Origin: Porites lobata
Lineage: Eukaryota > Cnidaria > Anthozoa > Scleractinia > Poritidae
Assembly (NCBI GenBank): GCA_942486035.1
Contig: CALNXK010000033.1
Location: 2,815,001-2,879,000, forward strand
DNA: 64,000 nucleotides
Direction of reading: 5' to 3'
Shown here: piece by piece, positions 33,849 to 44,800 of the stretch
Position numbering within the stretch: the first letter of the stretch is position 1
Layout of the letters: each line of letters begins with the position of its first letter
Notes under the pieces: model-generated
Seen by the model: the letters and a program-made list of their open reading frames with translations, nothing else
Databases searched by the model: none
Told to the model about the DNA's origin: nothing
Position numbers and translations under genes: made by a program

Positions 33849-35090
33849 TGAGTCGACAGAATTTTTCTCTCCCCAGGGCCACGCGCGTTGCATTACACGA
33901 CTCCCCGCCGCGAGAAGGACGCGAAATCAAAAGTACATCAAGTTTTTTAACCAGAAATGGATAGAGCCACAGAAAATGTTTGTTAAAATGTAAAATATAC
34001 ATTTCAGAGCTTAAAAGAAGTGATAGGTCGTAAAAGACTTTCGAAAGGTCGCTATTACGGAAAGTAGCGATGCTAGTTAATTTCTTTCGGAAAGTTAAAG
34101 ATCCTTGAAGTACAGCACAGTACCATGTTGATTTATCATATTTATAGACTAAAAAAGCTGAATTTCAGTGTAGTTGTCTCCACCCACCCGTCTCTTCTTG
34201 CCCTTAGGATAGCTTCCCGTTAACCTTTGCAAACTCACTTCCGCTTTGCATGAAGCAAAAGCGAAAGAGATAGAATTGATGATGTCTGCTTCGCTGTAAT
34301 ATTTGATCATACCTCAATCGTGTTAAGTTTTCTGTATTTACCGGAGACTAAACGAAATTAATTAAGTGCCGACAGAGCAGCTAAGATGTGATGTAGCCTA
34401 TCTTTTGCCAGGTAAACATTTTATACTGCGTGATGCATGTGCTTGTTTACACCTTCTTTGAATTGCTAATTATCTGTGCCAAAAACACTAACAAACCCAG
34501 TGAAAAGGCACCATGGTAGCGAGCAAGTTGTTGCTTCTGCCATTTTTTATTCGGCAAGGTCGCTAGAAATTCATACTTAGTGTACTACAGGGAAGTCTGG
34601 TGAAGTCGGGGGGGAATAAGGGGGATGAGGGAGGGGACAGGGAGAGAGGAGGAAACGCACTCCCCCTCCCTACCGGCACCATCTCTTTTCCTCGTACTTA
34701 ATATCTTTGTGCCGTTCTCACAATATGAATGCCTGGCATGACACAGGCTAGTGTACCATCTACCATGCTCATTGTCATATTTTTACCTAGGTATTGGCTT
34801 AATAACCCTGACTTATAAATACTGAGCCACCCTTTGCATGACAGTCAGTCTATGTCGGAGTGATTTTATTAACAGACATTTGCTTCAAGATACGGGTTGA
34901 AAGCTCTAAAATTTACTTCTCTCCTCTCCATAGGCCTCTTTGTGAAGCTGGGGAGAGGGAAAATGAAAGCGCGGGGGATGATGGGAAGAGTTACAGAGAA
35001 AGAGAGGTCTCCCGCCTTTTCTCTCTTTCCGTCGTCCACTGCGCGCATGTTTTCTTTTTCTATCAATTATTTCTATTTTCGTTGACATAT

Positions 35091-35200
35091 AGGCTCTCCC
35101 TTGCAGCCGTTTTTTGGATGTCACGCAACGCTCCCCCGCGACGCTCTTCTTTTGGGCGGAGCATTGCGTGACATCCAAAAAACGGCTGCGAGGGAGACTA
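35091..35200. repeat. Palindromic MITE in the 5' region of the HEPN-APOL gene
   Basis: CAGCCGTTTTTTGGATGTCA and TGACATCCAAAAAACGGCTG are perfect inverted arms, continuing into CTCCC/GGGAG ends. It ends 56 bases before the predicted acceptor of the first coding exon. Confidence 0.75.
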
Positions 35201-35282
35201 GTAGGCTTTGGGAGCCTTCATCATCACTGTCACGGCATTTCATTCCACTCTTGCAGGCCTTACTATTCTGTCATTTTCTGGG

Positions 35283-36575
35283 ATGGCAGCTGCTCTTGAC
35301 CCAGATGATGTACTGCGTTCAACTGATGGTAAGGCAAATTTTCAGCGCCTTGCAAGACTTTTAATAAGTGGAGGCACTGCCCTATTTAGAGAGATTTTTG
35401 ACAACATTCATCCTCCAAGTAATTTTCCTTTAGTACTTAGCAATCCTGCTATACAGAAACAGCTCAAAGCAGCGAAATTAACTAAGCCGCAGTGGGACTG
35501 TCTCTACCCATACCCAGGGGGGTACGGTAAGTCAGTAGACTTTGACGTTACTCTTCTCTTTCGTCTGCTGAGAACAATATGCAACCTCAGTCCTCCACCC
35601 ACGGGTTGGGATGTGCTACCAACAAGCTCAGACGTCAGTTTAACCGCAGATTTCGCGAGAATAAAGTACTACAGAAACTCCATTTTCGGTCACGTTAACC
35701 AGTGTATGGAGATCCCAGATGGCAAGTTTCTAATCCTTTGGCAAGAAATTGGCGATGCTCTTGTGAGAATTGCTGGACAGATTGGTCACTCGACGAAAAC
35801 AGCATGGCAAACTTCTGTGGATAACTTCCTGAGGGATCCCCTCACGCCAGACGATGATAGGAATGCAAAAGAACTGGAGAGATGGTATATGAATGATATG
35901 GATATCAAGAAATCCATGGAGGCTCTCAAAGTCACAACGCTTGAGGGAATCAACGCAACACACAAGGGAATCGACCGTTTGGAAACAAGAATCAGCAATT
36001 TACAGGCGGAAACAACGCAAACTATTGATGGGGGAGCGCGGCGCTTAGAGTCCATATTTCGAGAGGAAACACAAGATATTAAAGATCAGCTAGGCGAGAT
36101 GTATCGTTTAATAGATGCTGGATTTCACTCTGCTGGCGGTAAGTTAAAAAGAGGTTATTTTTGCTTTCCTGGCTTTTTTGTGAAGGAAATATTAACTCAT
36201 GTAATCTCAGATAAGCAATTCAGATATTTTCACATATAATGAAGAAGCCTGCGTGAGTCAGTTGTGACTCGCAACAAAACAGTCCGCACTGCTCGGGGCG
36301 GAGTCTTCGTTCTGCTTACGGTGTACAAATAATGAAGCTAAAGTACTCAGAAACAATACGCACAATATTAGTCAAACCTCATTTACCGAATTTAACAGCT
36401 TGTTCATTGACATGGAAGAAAACAGTGTTTTTTACGTGCGCGGTGTTTTTGCTACCTTTCTTTGTAACAAGCGGAGGTATCACTATAGCAGTCTTCTCTT
36501 TACCGGGGCAGGATTAGCTCAGTCGGTAGAGCGCTTGACTGCAGAGCGAGAGGTCGTGGGTTTGATTCCCGGGAG

Positions 36576-36608
<33 letters not shown>

Positions 36609-38943
36609 AAATGAAGGTACTGCCTTTGCCCTGCAAATAGCTTGACCTTCGCGTGGCTCGGATGACCATGTAAAGTGGTGGTCCTGTCTCCAGTAGGAGA
36701 CGTAAAAATAGTGTCCTCAATTAGTACTTTCGTGCTAAATACATTGACACTTAAATAAAGTGCATGTTTTTTTTTCTCTCTTCGCGTCTTTCTTTGTTTT
36801 CTGGCGTTCCTAAAATTCAGGCTTGTTTTTGTCCTAAGCGAATTTCCTAATTGTATTCTTGATATAAACTCACTCCTTCCGTGATCTAATCATCTGACGG
36901 GAAGGCACACTTAACACTTAACATCCTGATCTTTTCATTAGTTATCTTACTTTAAAACTTCCCTTCTTCCACAACCACATTTCATTAATCGCTTTTATTC
37001 AGCAGTTCATCTGACAAATGTTTATGGGGACAGCACAGCTGACAGCACGGGGCATTTTGTTCAATGGATGCCTATAATACCACAGGCATCCCAAGAAGTA
37101 GGCCTGGGTATTAAAATGACGGCATTTATTCCGCCACATCCCACGATGTATGGAGGTATTCCATCAGCGCAAGATTCCCTTAATTCAATTGCTCTCAGAT
37201 ACTTTCAGTTTGTCGACCCTTCGAAGCCGGAGCAGATGAATGCTTACTTAGAGAATCTGGAAAAGGTGCGGCAAGCGCTGTTTAATCACAGGGAGTCGTC
37301 GGTAGCATTGAAAATCCTAAAGAAACTTTGGAAACATTACCATGCAGATGAGTCAGAAGAAATGGCAAGAGCATTCATTGAAGCGGAAAACATTCTGAGA
37401 GAATGTGGGCAAATCGAGGAGTACAGTGCATGTTCACGGCCTCGCACCAATCAACATGCAGGTTGGTGTAAGGGGATTACGAGAGCGCGCGCGCACGTGT
37501 GTGTGCAGTAATCGGGACGCTTACTTCTTAAGCCTATTTTTTCCTATGTCCGCTACGATCTCTTAAAAGGTCCAACGATATTGCTGCGATCGCTGCGAAA
37601 AATCGATCGTTGGGGTAAAATTCAGTTCTACAAGCCAACATACGGAAGTCTCCTTTCACATAATTTTCGCTTCCAATATTGATTCCAAAGCCACATTTTT
37701 TGAAAGAAAAGTGACATAGAAGCTAAAATCGAATATATTAACAATTTTGCTAATCCGCAAATTTGAAATTAAATATAGTTTTTTACATGATGGTGATTTT
37801 TTATCGTAAGTGGTACATTCCAAACTTAGCCTTGAGCTTAGTCCAGCTCAATGACCGTATTTATTATCATCGAATTTAAGTTCACCCGCTACTATTTGTT
37901 AACAGTTAAGAAAGAAATTGCAGAATTTATTTTAACTATTTAATTGTTTCTTTTTCTTAGCCACTGGTCCAGTATCCTTGCAAATCAACAACGTCAGTGA
38001 TCCACCTAAAAAGCAAGACTTGGTGAATGAGGTTAGAGAGAAGTTTGCACACTTACGGAGACTACGCGAGGATCTGCAGAACGCTGTTCTCCGATTGATC
38101 ATGACAAGAGAGGCCACTATACAAAAGTTAAAGTCACTTGCAGTGCATTTGAAAGACGTTGAGTCAGAAGTCCATTCCAGGCAATACAGATTAGTGGCCA
38201 CGCTCTCTGGGCTAGCCTCAATCTCAGTATATTGTATACCTATCATAGCCAGTATAATTGCAATGATAGGCAAAACCGAATTTGAGGAAATCCTGCGTAG
38301 TTTAGGGCTCAGTGAAGTGCAGGCGTCAATTGAAGAGGATCGCAAAGGTTGTTTGGAGCTTCAACAACAATTTAATTCCTTGGAAAACTTCATATCTACT
38401 CTGGCAGAGTTTCTTATACCCCTGAATGATAACTTGGTTCTTCTTAAGGAAATTGGTGAGAGTGGCTTTGAATTCCTTTACAAGTGGATAGCCTGTGAAG
38501 ATATGGACCCATCCACTGTGACGAAAGTGGAATTCTGTGCGAAGTTTCTTCGAGCTGCCACGTCGGCACCCACGATGTCCTCTTCAATCCCAGATACAAT
38601 GTCTGCTACCGTTTTTGTTTCTGAAGTTGCTAGGGCAGGCGCCCTGGCTCGGTCTGAGGTTAGATGTGAGTCTATCCGCACAGGGACACGCGCGAAATAC
38701 ATTGCTGACAGTAGTGCTGATATTAAATCCGATCTTTTTCCTCTGGATATTGCTCTGTTCGTGGAATCCTCTTTTAAGCATCGTTGTGGTTCTGCCTCTA
38801 TGATGGCGGAAGATATCACGCGGATTCTGAACGAGCTGGAATGCCCAAATGAAGAAGAAATTCAGGGCTTGGTGCAAAGCTTCATCGAGGGCAGCTTCAA
38901 CAAGGCTTACAGATTGATAGAAAGCGATAAACAACGAGAATAA
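35283..38943 (+). CDS. DZIP3-type HEPN domain fused to APOL-like domain
   Basis: Exons 35283-36138, 37003-37461 and 37961-38943, with GT-AG phase-1 introns, join to 765 residues ending in TAA. The ATG lies 26 bases after an acceptor (CTCTTGCAG at 35248-35256), so a non-coding 5' exon is likely. Residues about 5-180 are a DZIP3-type HEPN domain: FQRLARLLISGGTALFRE, QWDCLYPYPGG, TGWDVLP, ADFARIKYYRNSIFGHV. The R131-N-x4-H137 pattern is the HEPN ribonuclease signature. A coiled coil follows at about 225-280, then an unrecognised segment (exon 2; AVHLTNVYG to TNQHA) with a helical part. The last exon is homologous to the APOL-like exon at 25360-26438 (SLGLSEVQASIEEDRKGC, LENFISTLAEFL) but its hydrophobic hairpin is shortened. 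A ribonuclease plus membrane-active architecture suggests an immune or cell-death role; this is inference. Confidence 0.85.
36503..36768 (+). repeat. tRNA-Cys-like SINE in intron 1 of the HEPN-APOL gene
   Basis: The head has A box TTAGCTCAGTCGG, anticodon loop CTGCAGA and B box GGTTTGATTCC. The body has GTGGCTCGGATGACC, a TCTCCAGTAGGAGAC hairpin and TAGTACTTTCGTGCTAAATAC, ending AAGTGCATG and a T run. The acceptor stem does not pair, so it is not a functional tRNA. Confidence 0.75.
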
Positions 38944-39476
38944 CGCTCTAATGATGTTGATGCTGACGATCACTGAGACCATGAACAACGAAAAAGAAAC
39001 GTGAAAGAAATGTTCAGCGCAATGAACAATAACAAAAAACTAAAGATATTCCCATTTCTGCGTTAGCTCATCACTTGAAGAAACCTAATCGTAGAAGTAA
39101 CTGAAACAAGTAGATTTGTGACTTACAGAAGTGTTATTTTCAAAATTTGCAACCACGGCTATACAAGTTTTAGTTTTCATGAATTATTTGTAGTAATTCA
39201 TGAGATTTTTTTTTTATTTCATGTAAAGCGTGTTTTTAGCGGGTTCATGGCGACATTTTCTTCTCAGTAGTACCCCGAGAAGTTACTATTAAACGTTACC
39301 TTCGTGAAGACTTGGGCCGATCATTTAACTTTTTAAGGGAAAGAGTGGCTTGGGTGATTTTATAGTTGGGCAATAACTTTTTTCCCAAGACTACTTTGCT
39401 TCGTTCTGTTTCTTTTTACTCACTAAATGGATTTTTTTCGCTCCGACATTTTTTCTGACATGGCCCTCCCCCCCGT

Positions 39477-39566
39477 TAGCCTGCGAACGCATTCGTATTT
39501 CCGGTCGTCGCTTCTCTCTCTCGGCGAGACAGTGACGACGGGAAATACGTTTGCGTTCGCAGGCTA
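39477..39566. repeat. Palindromic MITE
   Basis: TAGCCTGCGAACGCATTCG and CGTTTGCGTTCGCAGGCTA are inverted arms around a short core, and GTATTTCCGGTCGTC pairs with GACGACGGGAAATAC. Confidence 0.75.
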
Positions 39567-39900
39567 CCCCCCCGCCTCACCCCTCAAAAGTTGAATGGTC
39601 GGCTCCTTGGGACTTATCCAAGTTCTAGAGAAAGATCTTTTCTCGGCGTATAAAAATGAAGCCGAAAAAGGCGTCTAATGCCACAGGCCTAGAGTGTATG
39701 AGTGACAAAATTGTAAATCTGACCTTAATACATTTAAAATGTAACTGAGTCGTGAATCGAATTCGAAGGCTAAACCCTAGCTGCCTGTATTATCTCACCG
39801 GTTTCTAATCGTGCCATTTGAGTTTTTTTCTTTGTTTTACAGTATGGAAGCAGGAAATTATTTATTACACGTTAATCATCATTAAAGCTGATATTTTTAT

Positions 39901-40114
39901 GGCTCCGTCCACACGATTCCGGACATTTTTGAAACCGCATATTTTTTACCCGGATTTGTCTGGACGGGCCTTTTAAAAACCACTCTGGAGTCGCGGTTTC
40001 AATAAGATGAGTTTTCGGTGAGCAGATTCACTGTTTAACGAAAGGGCCGATTCGTGTAAAAATATATGCGGTTTCAAAAATACCCGAATTCGTGTACGTG
40101 GACGTGGACGTGAC
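39901..40114. repeat. Inverted-repeat MITE
   Basis: GGCTCCGTCCACACGA and TTTGAAACCGCATAT at the left pair with ATATGCGGTTTCAAA and TCGTGTACGTGGACG at the right. About 214 bp. Confidence 0.65.
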
Positions 40115-41870
40115 CTTAGACTGAAAAAGAACATGTAATTATTTTGATATTATGCCAGGGTTCTTCATAATTTCAAAAATACACAACCATGTTCATTAAA
40201 ATTCACTGCACTAATGATTGACTGTAGAAAATTGGTTTCAGGCATAAGTTGTTGAAGTTGTTTTCACAATTTTTCTACTAGTACTAGTCTAGTACTGCAT
40301 TCAGATTCACTGAAAATTTTGTTTATATTCATAATAACTGTTTCAGGTCTCCATCACAAAAAGGCAGTTGCTAGGGAAGACAGTATTGCGAAATAATTCA
40401 GTCTCGATTTTTACTGAAGATCAACGTCATAGTTTCTGTAGGAGGGACTACAAGCTTCTCCTTCGGTTGACTCCCCGCATTGTGACGTTGAAACATTTCA
40501 CGTACACAAGAGATGTGTTTTCCATCAGTTCGAGGTCCCACGGTTTCAGCAAATTACAAAGTGTTTTTAGGTTTTTGTCCCGGTACAATTTTTTTTTTCA
40601 ATTTGCATTCGAGTTCGGCTTGTTTATATCCATGCCAACTATCCAGCTTGTTCGGCTTAAAATCGTAACTATTTCAGTTAATTTGAAGGTAATTGCGTGG
40701 GTTAAAAAACGTTGCTGACCCAAAATTTCAGAAAAACAACGACGAACTCTATAACGGACATTGATGGTGGCTATTACGTATATCATTTCGTTATGTATCA
40801 GAAGCTTTGGTGTCAGATTCTCTTAAGTCACTCTTTGTTTCTAACTTTTGCATATGGTATCTACACACGCTTCAATGCATCAAAAATGAAACGTAGTCCT
40901 ACCCCCCAGAAACTCAGCACGATAATTGTAACTAAACCGTAATTTATCCTTCCTCTATTTCTTTCAGAAGTAGAGACAAATGCGTTTAACGGACGTTACT
41001 GTTGATGTATACTCCCTTGTCCGCTTCATCTATCAGCTAATCCAGATGGATGTTTTGTGAAATATTTCAGGTTACTTATTACTTCTATCTTCAAATATTG
41101 CTTTAACAAACTTCAACAATTCTCTTTAATAAAAACGACCACTTTTTGCCGCAGCATTTCGATATACCTGATTATGGTATTTACTCATGAATGCTTTTTG
41201 AAGCCTCTGTTGGGGCGCTGAAAAATATTTTATGTGTTGTGGAACTTTTGATAAGACGACATAGGACCATATAGTACTTTTTCGACTTGTTATTGTCTTG
41301 GAACCCCTGTGAAGAATGCTAGAACATACATTAAATAGATTTGAATTGGTCTAAATTATATGCGTTCAATGCTACTTCGGTTAAGTTAGAAAAGCACAAT
41401 TCCAATAATATGAATAATATGATTTGCGTATGTGAGTAAAATTGCTTCCCACACAACTTGACCGCACAGAATCACGTGGGCGCACAAGGTCTGACGCGAA
41501 TGACAGTTTAAATTTAGAGTCAAAATTTTTCTTCCGGTCACGTTTATTGATTCTATTTTTAATCCAGAGATGATGAAACCCCAAATTGGAAGTTCTCCAC
41601 TGCTTTTGTTGGAAAAAGATCTGTCGGCTCAAAATGTTCCATGGAAAATGTCGAATTTCGGGTCGAGGCTGTTGTCAACAACCAATCAGATGTAAGACCG
41701 GGGAAGTTACGTCACTTGATGCAAATGAGGCAAGGCGCCATCTGCTTGTGTGTCTGTGTGTACTGCATAACATTTCATATTCATACACTGCCTAAAAAGT
41801 TTATTTTGTTGCCCAAGATTCGCGCAGATACCTTCTTTCCATGGCATGATTCTTCTTTTAAGTCCAAGCG

Positions 41871-44800
41871 ATGGCTCACGATCCTAGGGACCCGTATTAT
41901 GACGAAGCGGGCTCCACAATATCCGTCTCAACTGCAAGCGAACAGGTAAGTTAGTTTTTCAGAAGGGACGAACGAGCGATCGAGCTCGCTTATTCCCTTT
42001 AACTCATATTCATAACAAGCAACGAAAACGACAGGCGTTTGACGTTGGTTTGGTTTATTTTCTAACCGGTGAGCTTCTAAACTGTGCGTTTGTCGTCTTT
42101 TATAGGGTTGGGATCGGTCATATGCATATCCAACCCAAAGGATACGATCGTATAAGTCAACGGATGGTTTCTCGAAGGTAATACCTGATGACAGTAAGTT
42201 AAATTTGGCTCATAAAAAACGCTATGATTTTTCTGGGCCATGTCGCTTAAAATTTACTGTTTATTTTGTAAAGAATTTGTTTTTGTAACTACGCGAGCCT
42301 GGTTGATTTTGATCGTTCAGCAGTTCAGGTCAACATCATAAGAATTGCATATTAAAACGAAAAAAAAACATGGCTTTCACGACAGTCAGATTTTTCGCGT
42401 TCTTGCATAATTATTCTCTCACTAACCATTTGTATATAAGAAATGAAACCCTATATTTTCCTGTAGATTATTTATTGTACAATGGAACTCTTTCGATTTG
42501 TTGTGTTGTGTTTTTGCCGGATTGACCCTTGCGTGTCTACATCGCGAAGTCTTTTCATTGGCTTCTTCATGGCAAACTGCTTCGAGGTTGCTGTTGTGGT
42601 AAAATTGCTTCTTAGGTATATACATGTATTTAAGCAATAATAAAGCATCGTCCATGGCTTTAATCACCCTAAGTTGATGACCGTTAACTCGCTATAATCC
42701 TCGCAATGTAGTTTTTCTCTTCCGTTTATCATCCTGCTCAATTCGAACCGATAATTCATTCTGCGCACATCATGTCATAATTATCGGTATTTCTGAACAG
42801 TCCTGATGTTAAGCGTACCAATGATTGTGTGCTGGTTTTAATAGTAGTTAGTTTATAGTTAAATAACAGGTCTAGCATAAACACATTTCTGACCTCACGG
42901 AACTCCTATATGAAAAGCTCGATCATATATGTTTGTTTTGCCTCCTTCATGAACGCTGCCGTTTCTTGGCTTTCTGACTTAGCTTCTGATGGTTATTATG
43001 AATCTAAGGAAGTCAAAAGAGCATGATATCTAGATATGCTGTCACATATCGTCGGTTTGTTATTGAGTAGCTTTGATTTTTGAAGTGAGCTTTAAATATC
43101 ATCTTACGCTGAAGTTCTTTTTCAGAGTAATTTTTATCTCCAAGCCAGCAAAATTTATTGTACGTAACAGAAAAAAAGATACTTTGAATCATGTTAAAGC
43201 GTTATTCATTGTACCCCAAATGTATCTAATCCCCAAAAAGCTATGTATTATTTTTCTGTGGAATATCTTTAAAGTTTGTCAAGTTTTTGACTACGTTCAC
43301 TTATGATTTATGGTGCCTTCCTTCTTAATTCAACCAAAGTTTCGCTTCTTGGTTTCTGATCATGTAATTGCATATTTGACAAGCCTCAAATACATTTAGA
43401 TTAGGAAAACTCAAAGAGAAGTATCCTTTGGTTAAATTTCTTCACAAGAGAGAAATTTGTTGGTGTATTACAACAGATTCTGTCTTAATCTCCTCAACAA
43501 ACACGGTCTATCTTACTTGTGCTGGTCTCATTATTTTTCTATAACAAAAAAAAATTTCTCGCATGTAATTCAATCAGGTTGACAAAGGTCTTTTTCTCAG
43601 AGCATGATATATAGCTACAATGTGTCTTCTAGATTCTCCTGTTTTGTTAACTGCAGTTAGTTTGATGCAGACCTTTTCTGATCACTTCATATTACAGTAT
43701 GTCAAAAGATAAAATTTAATGAGTTATAATATATATTGTAAATTTTCATTTGAAGTGTATGGCACCCTGTAGAAGGTTTGGTGTTCTTGCACTAAAAACT
43801 ATGAATTATGTAAGAAAGTGCTAACTAAAAGGAAGGAGTGGTTTGTGTTTGTTCAACTTAGTGTTTTATTATTGGCATATTAAAGTGTTATGTGAATAAT
43901 AAATTATTAAATAATTTATACTACACAGTGAACTTGTTGCTCTCTAATTTGCTACTTGACAATACTTTATATATTATTTTATGAGGTAAATAAAATTTGG
44001 CATTTTTTTATCAATATTTACTCAAGTTGCTGCAATGTTAAATGAAGTGTAGTGTTAAGATTTTTGTAGTTTCTTGCAGTCCAGTTGCTATTGAAAAGAG
44101 TTTTTTTTCATATTTTTTATACAGGGTTGTCAAAAGTAGCCGCCTACTTAGTATTGGCTGGCTACTATCCTTGGCATTTCTTTACAAATGGCATTTTTTG
44201 AAATAAAATATCCCTGGACTGGCTGCTTACTTTGACAACTCAGCCATCTATTTCAAACCTTTCTGACAACCCTGTTATACTTCTAAATTTCTTTCTTTAT
44301 TAATTGAGAGGGATACTTGTAACATCAATAACCCTATTTTAAGAAAGTGTAGTCTAGAAGGAAGTTCTAGATTATTATTATTTGCATTGATTATCTTACA
44401 AATACAGGTCAAATTAATACTAATTTTAAGTACTTCACAAGTTTATTCCAGACATTACGTCAGTCTAGTCAATTCTGATTATTGGTTTAGTTCATTTCCT
44501 CCTATATGTGTGGTGGTAATTGCTATAAAAGTTGATGAACTACTTGTTTGTTCCAGATGCTGTGCTGTGTTACATAACTAGCAAAGGTTGATCATAAAAC
44601 TACAGTATGAGTTTAGTACATCCTGTATGTAGCACTAGTGATTTTCAGAATTTCAGTTTAAAGCTGGTTGAAGTCTGCCCTGGGTCTTAACTGTTTCACT
44701 TTCAGTAATGGTGAGAGACAAATAATATTATTGACTAAACATACAAAAAGAGGCATAATTTTAACATGACAAGATTTTGTTGTGAGGCTTAAAACTTAAA

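Larger units (their letters stand above)
33773..35256. other. Spacer between divergent PSMD7 and HEPN-APOL genes
   Basis: Contains the upstream regions of both genes. AAGATGGCGG at 33839-33848 resembles a YY1 site, about 70 bases from the PSMD7 start codon. A donor-like CCAG then GTAAAC near 34411 could end a non-coding first exon of the plus-strand gene; this is weak. Confidence 0.4.
38944..41870. other. Spacer between HEPN-APOL and CACNB
   Basis: Holds the 3' UTR of the HEPN-APOL gene at the left and the CACNB promoter and 5' UTR at the right. Two MITEs are clear (39477-39566 and 39901-40114). The 116-codon frame at 40368-40718 shows no known domain or flanking splice logic, so I do not call it. 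Confidence 0.5.

Noticed and set aside
36511..36583. Functional tRNA-Cys gene
   Set aside because: D arm and anticodon loop are fine but the acceptor stem does not pair and a SINE body follows directly.
40368..40718. 116-codon open frame as a gene
   Set aside because: No domain, Phe/Arg-rich composition typical of chance frames, no supporting splice or homology signal.
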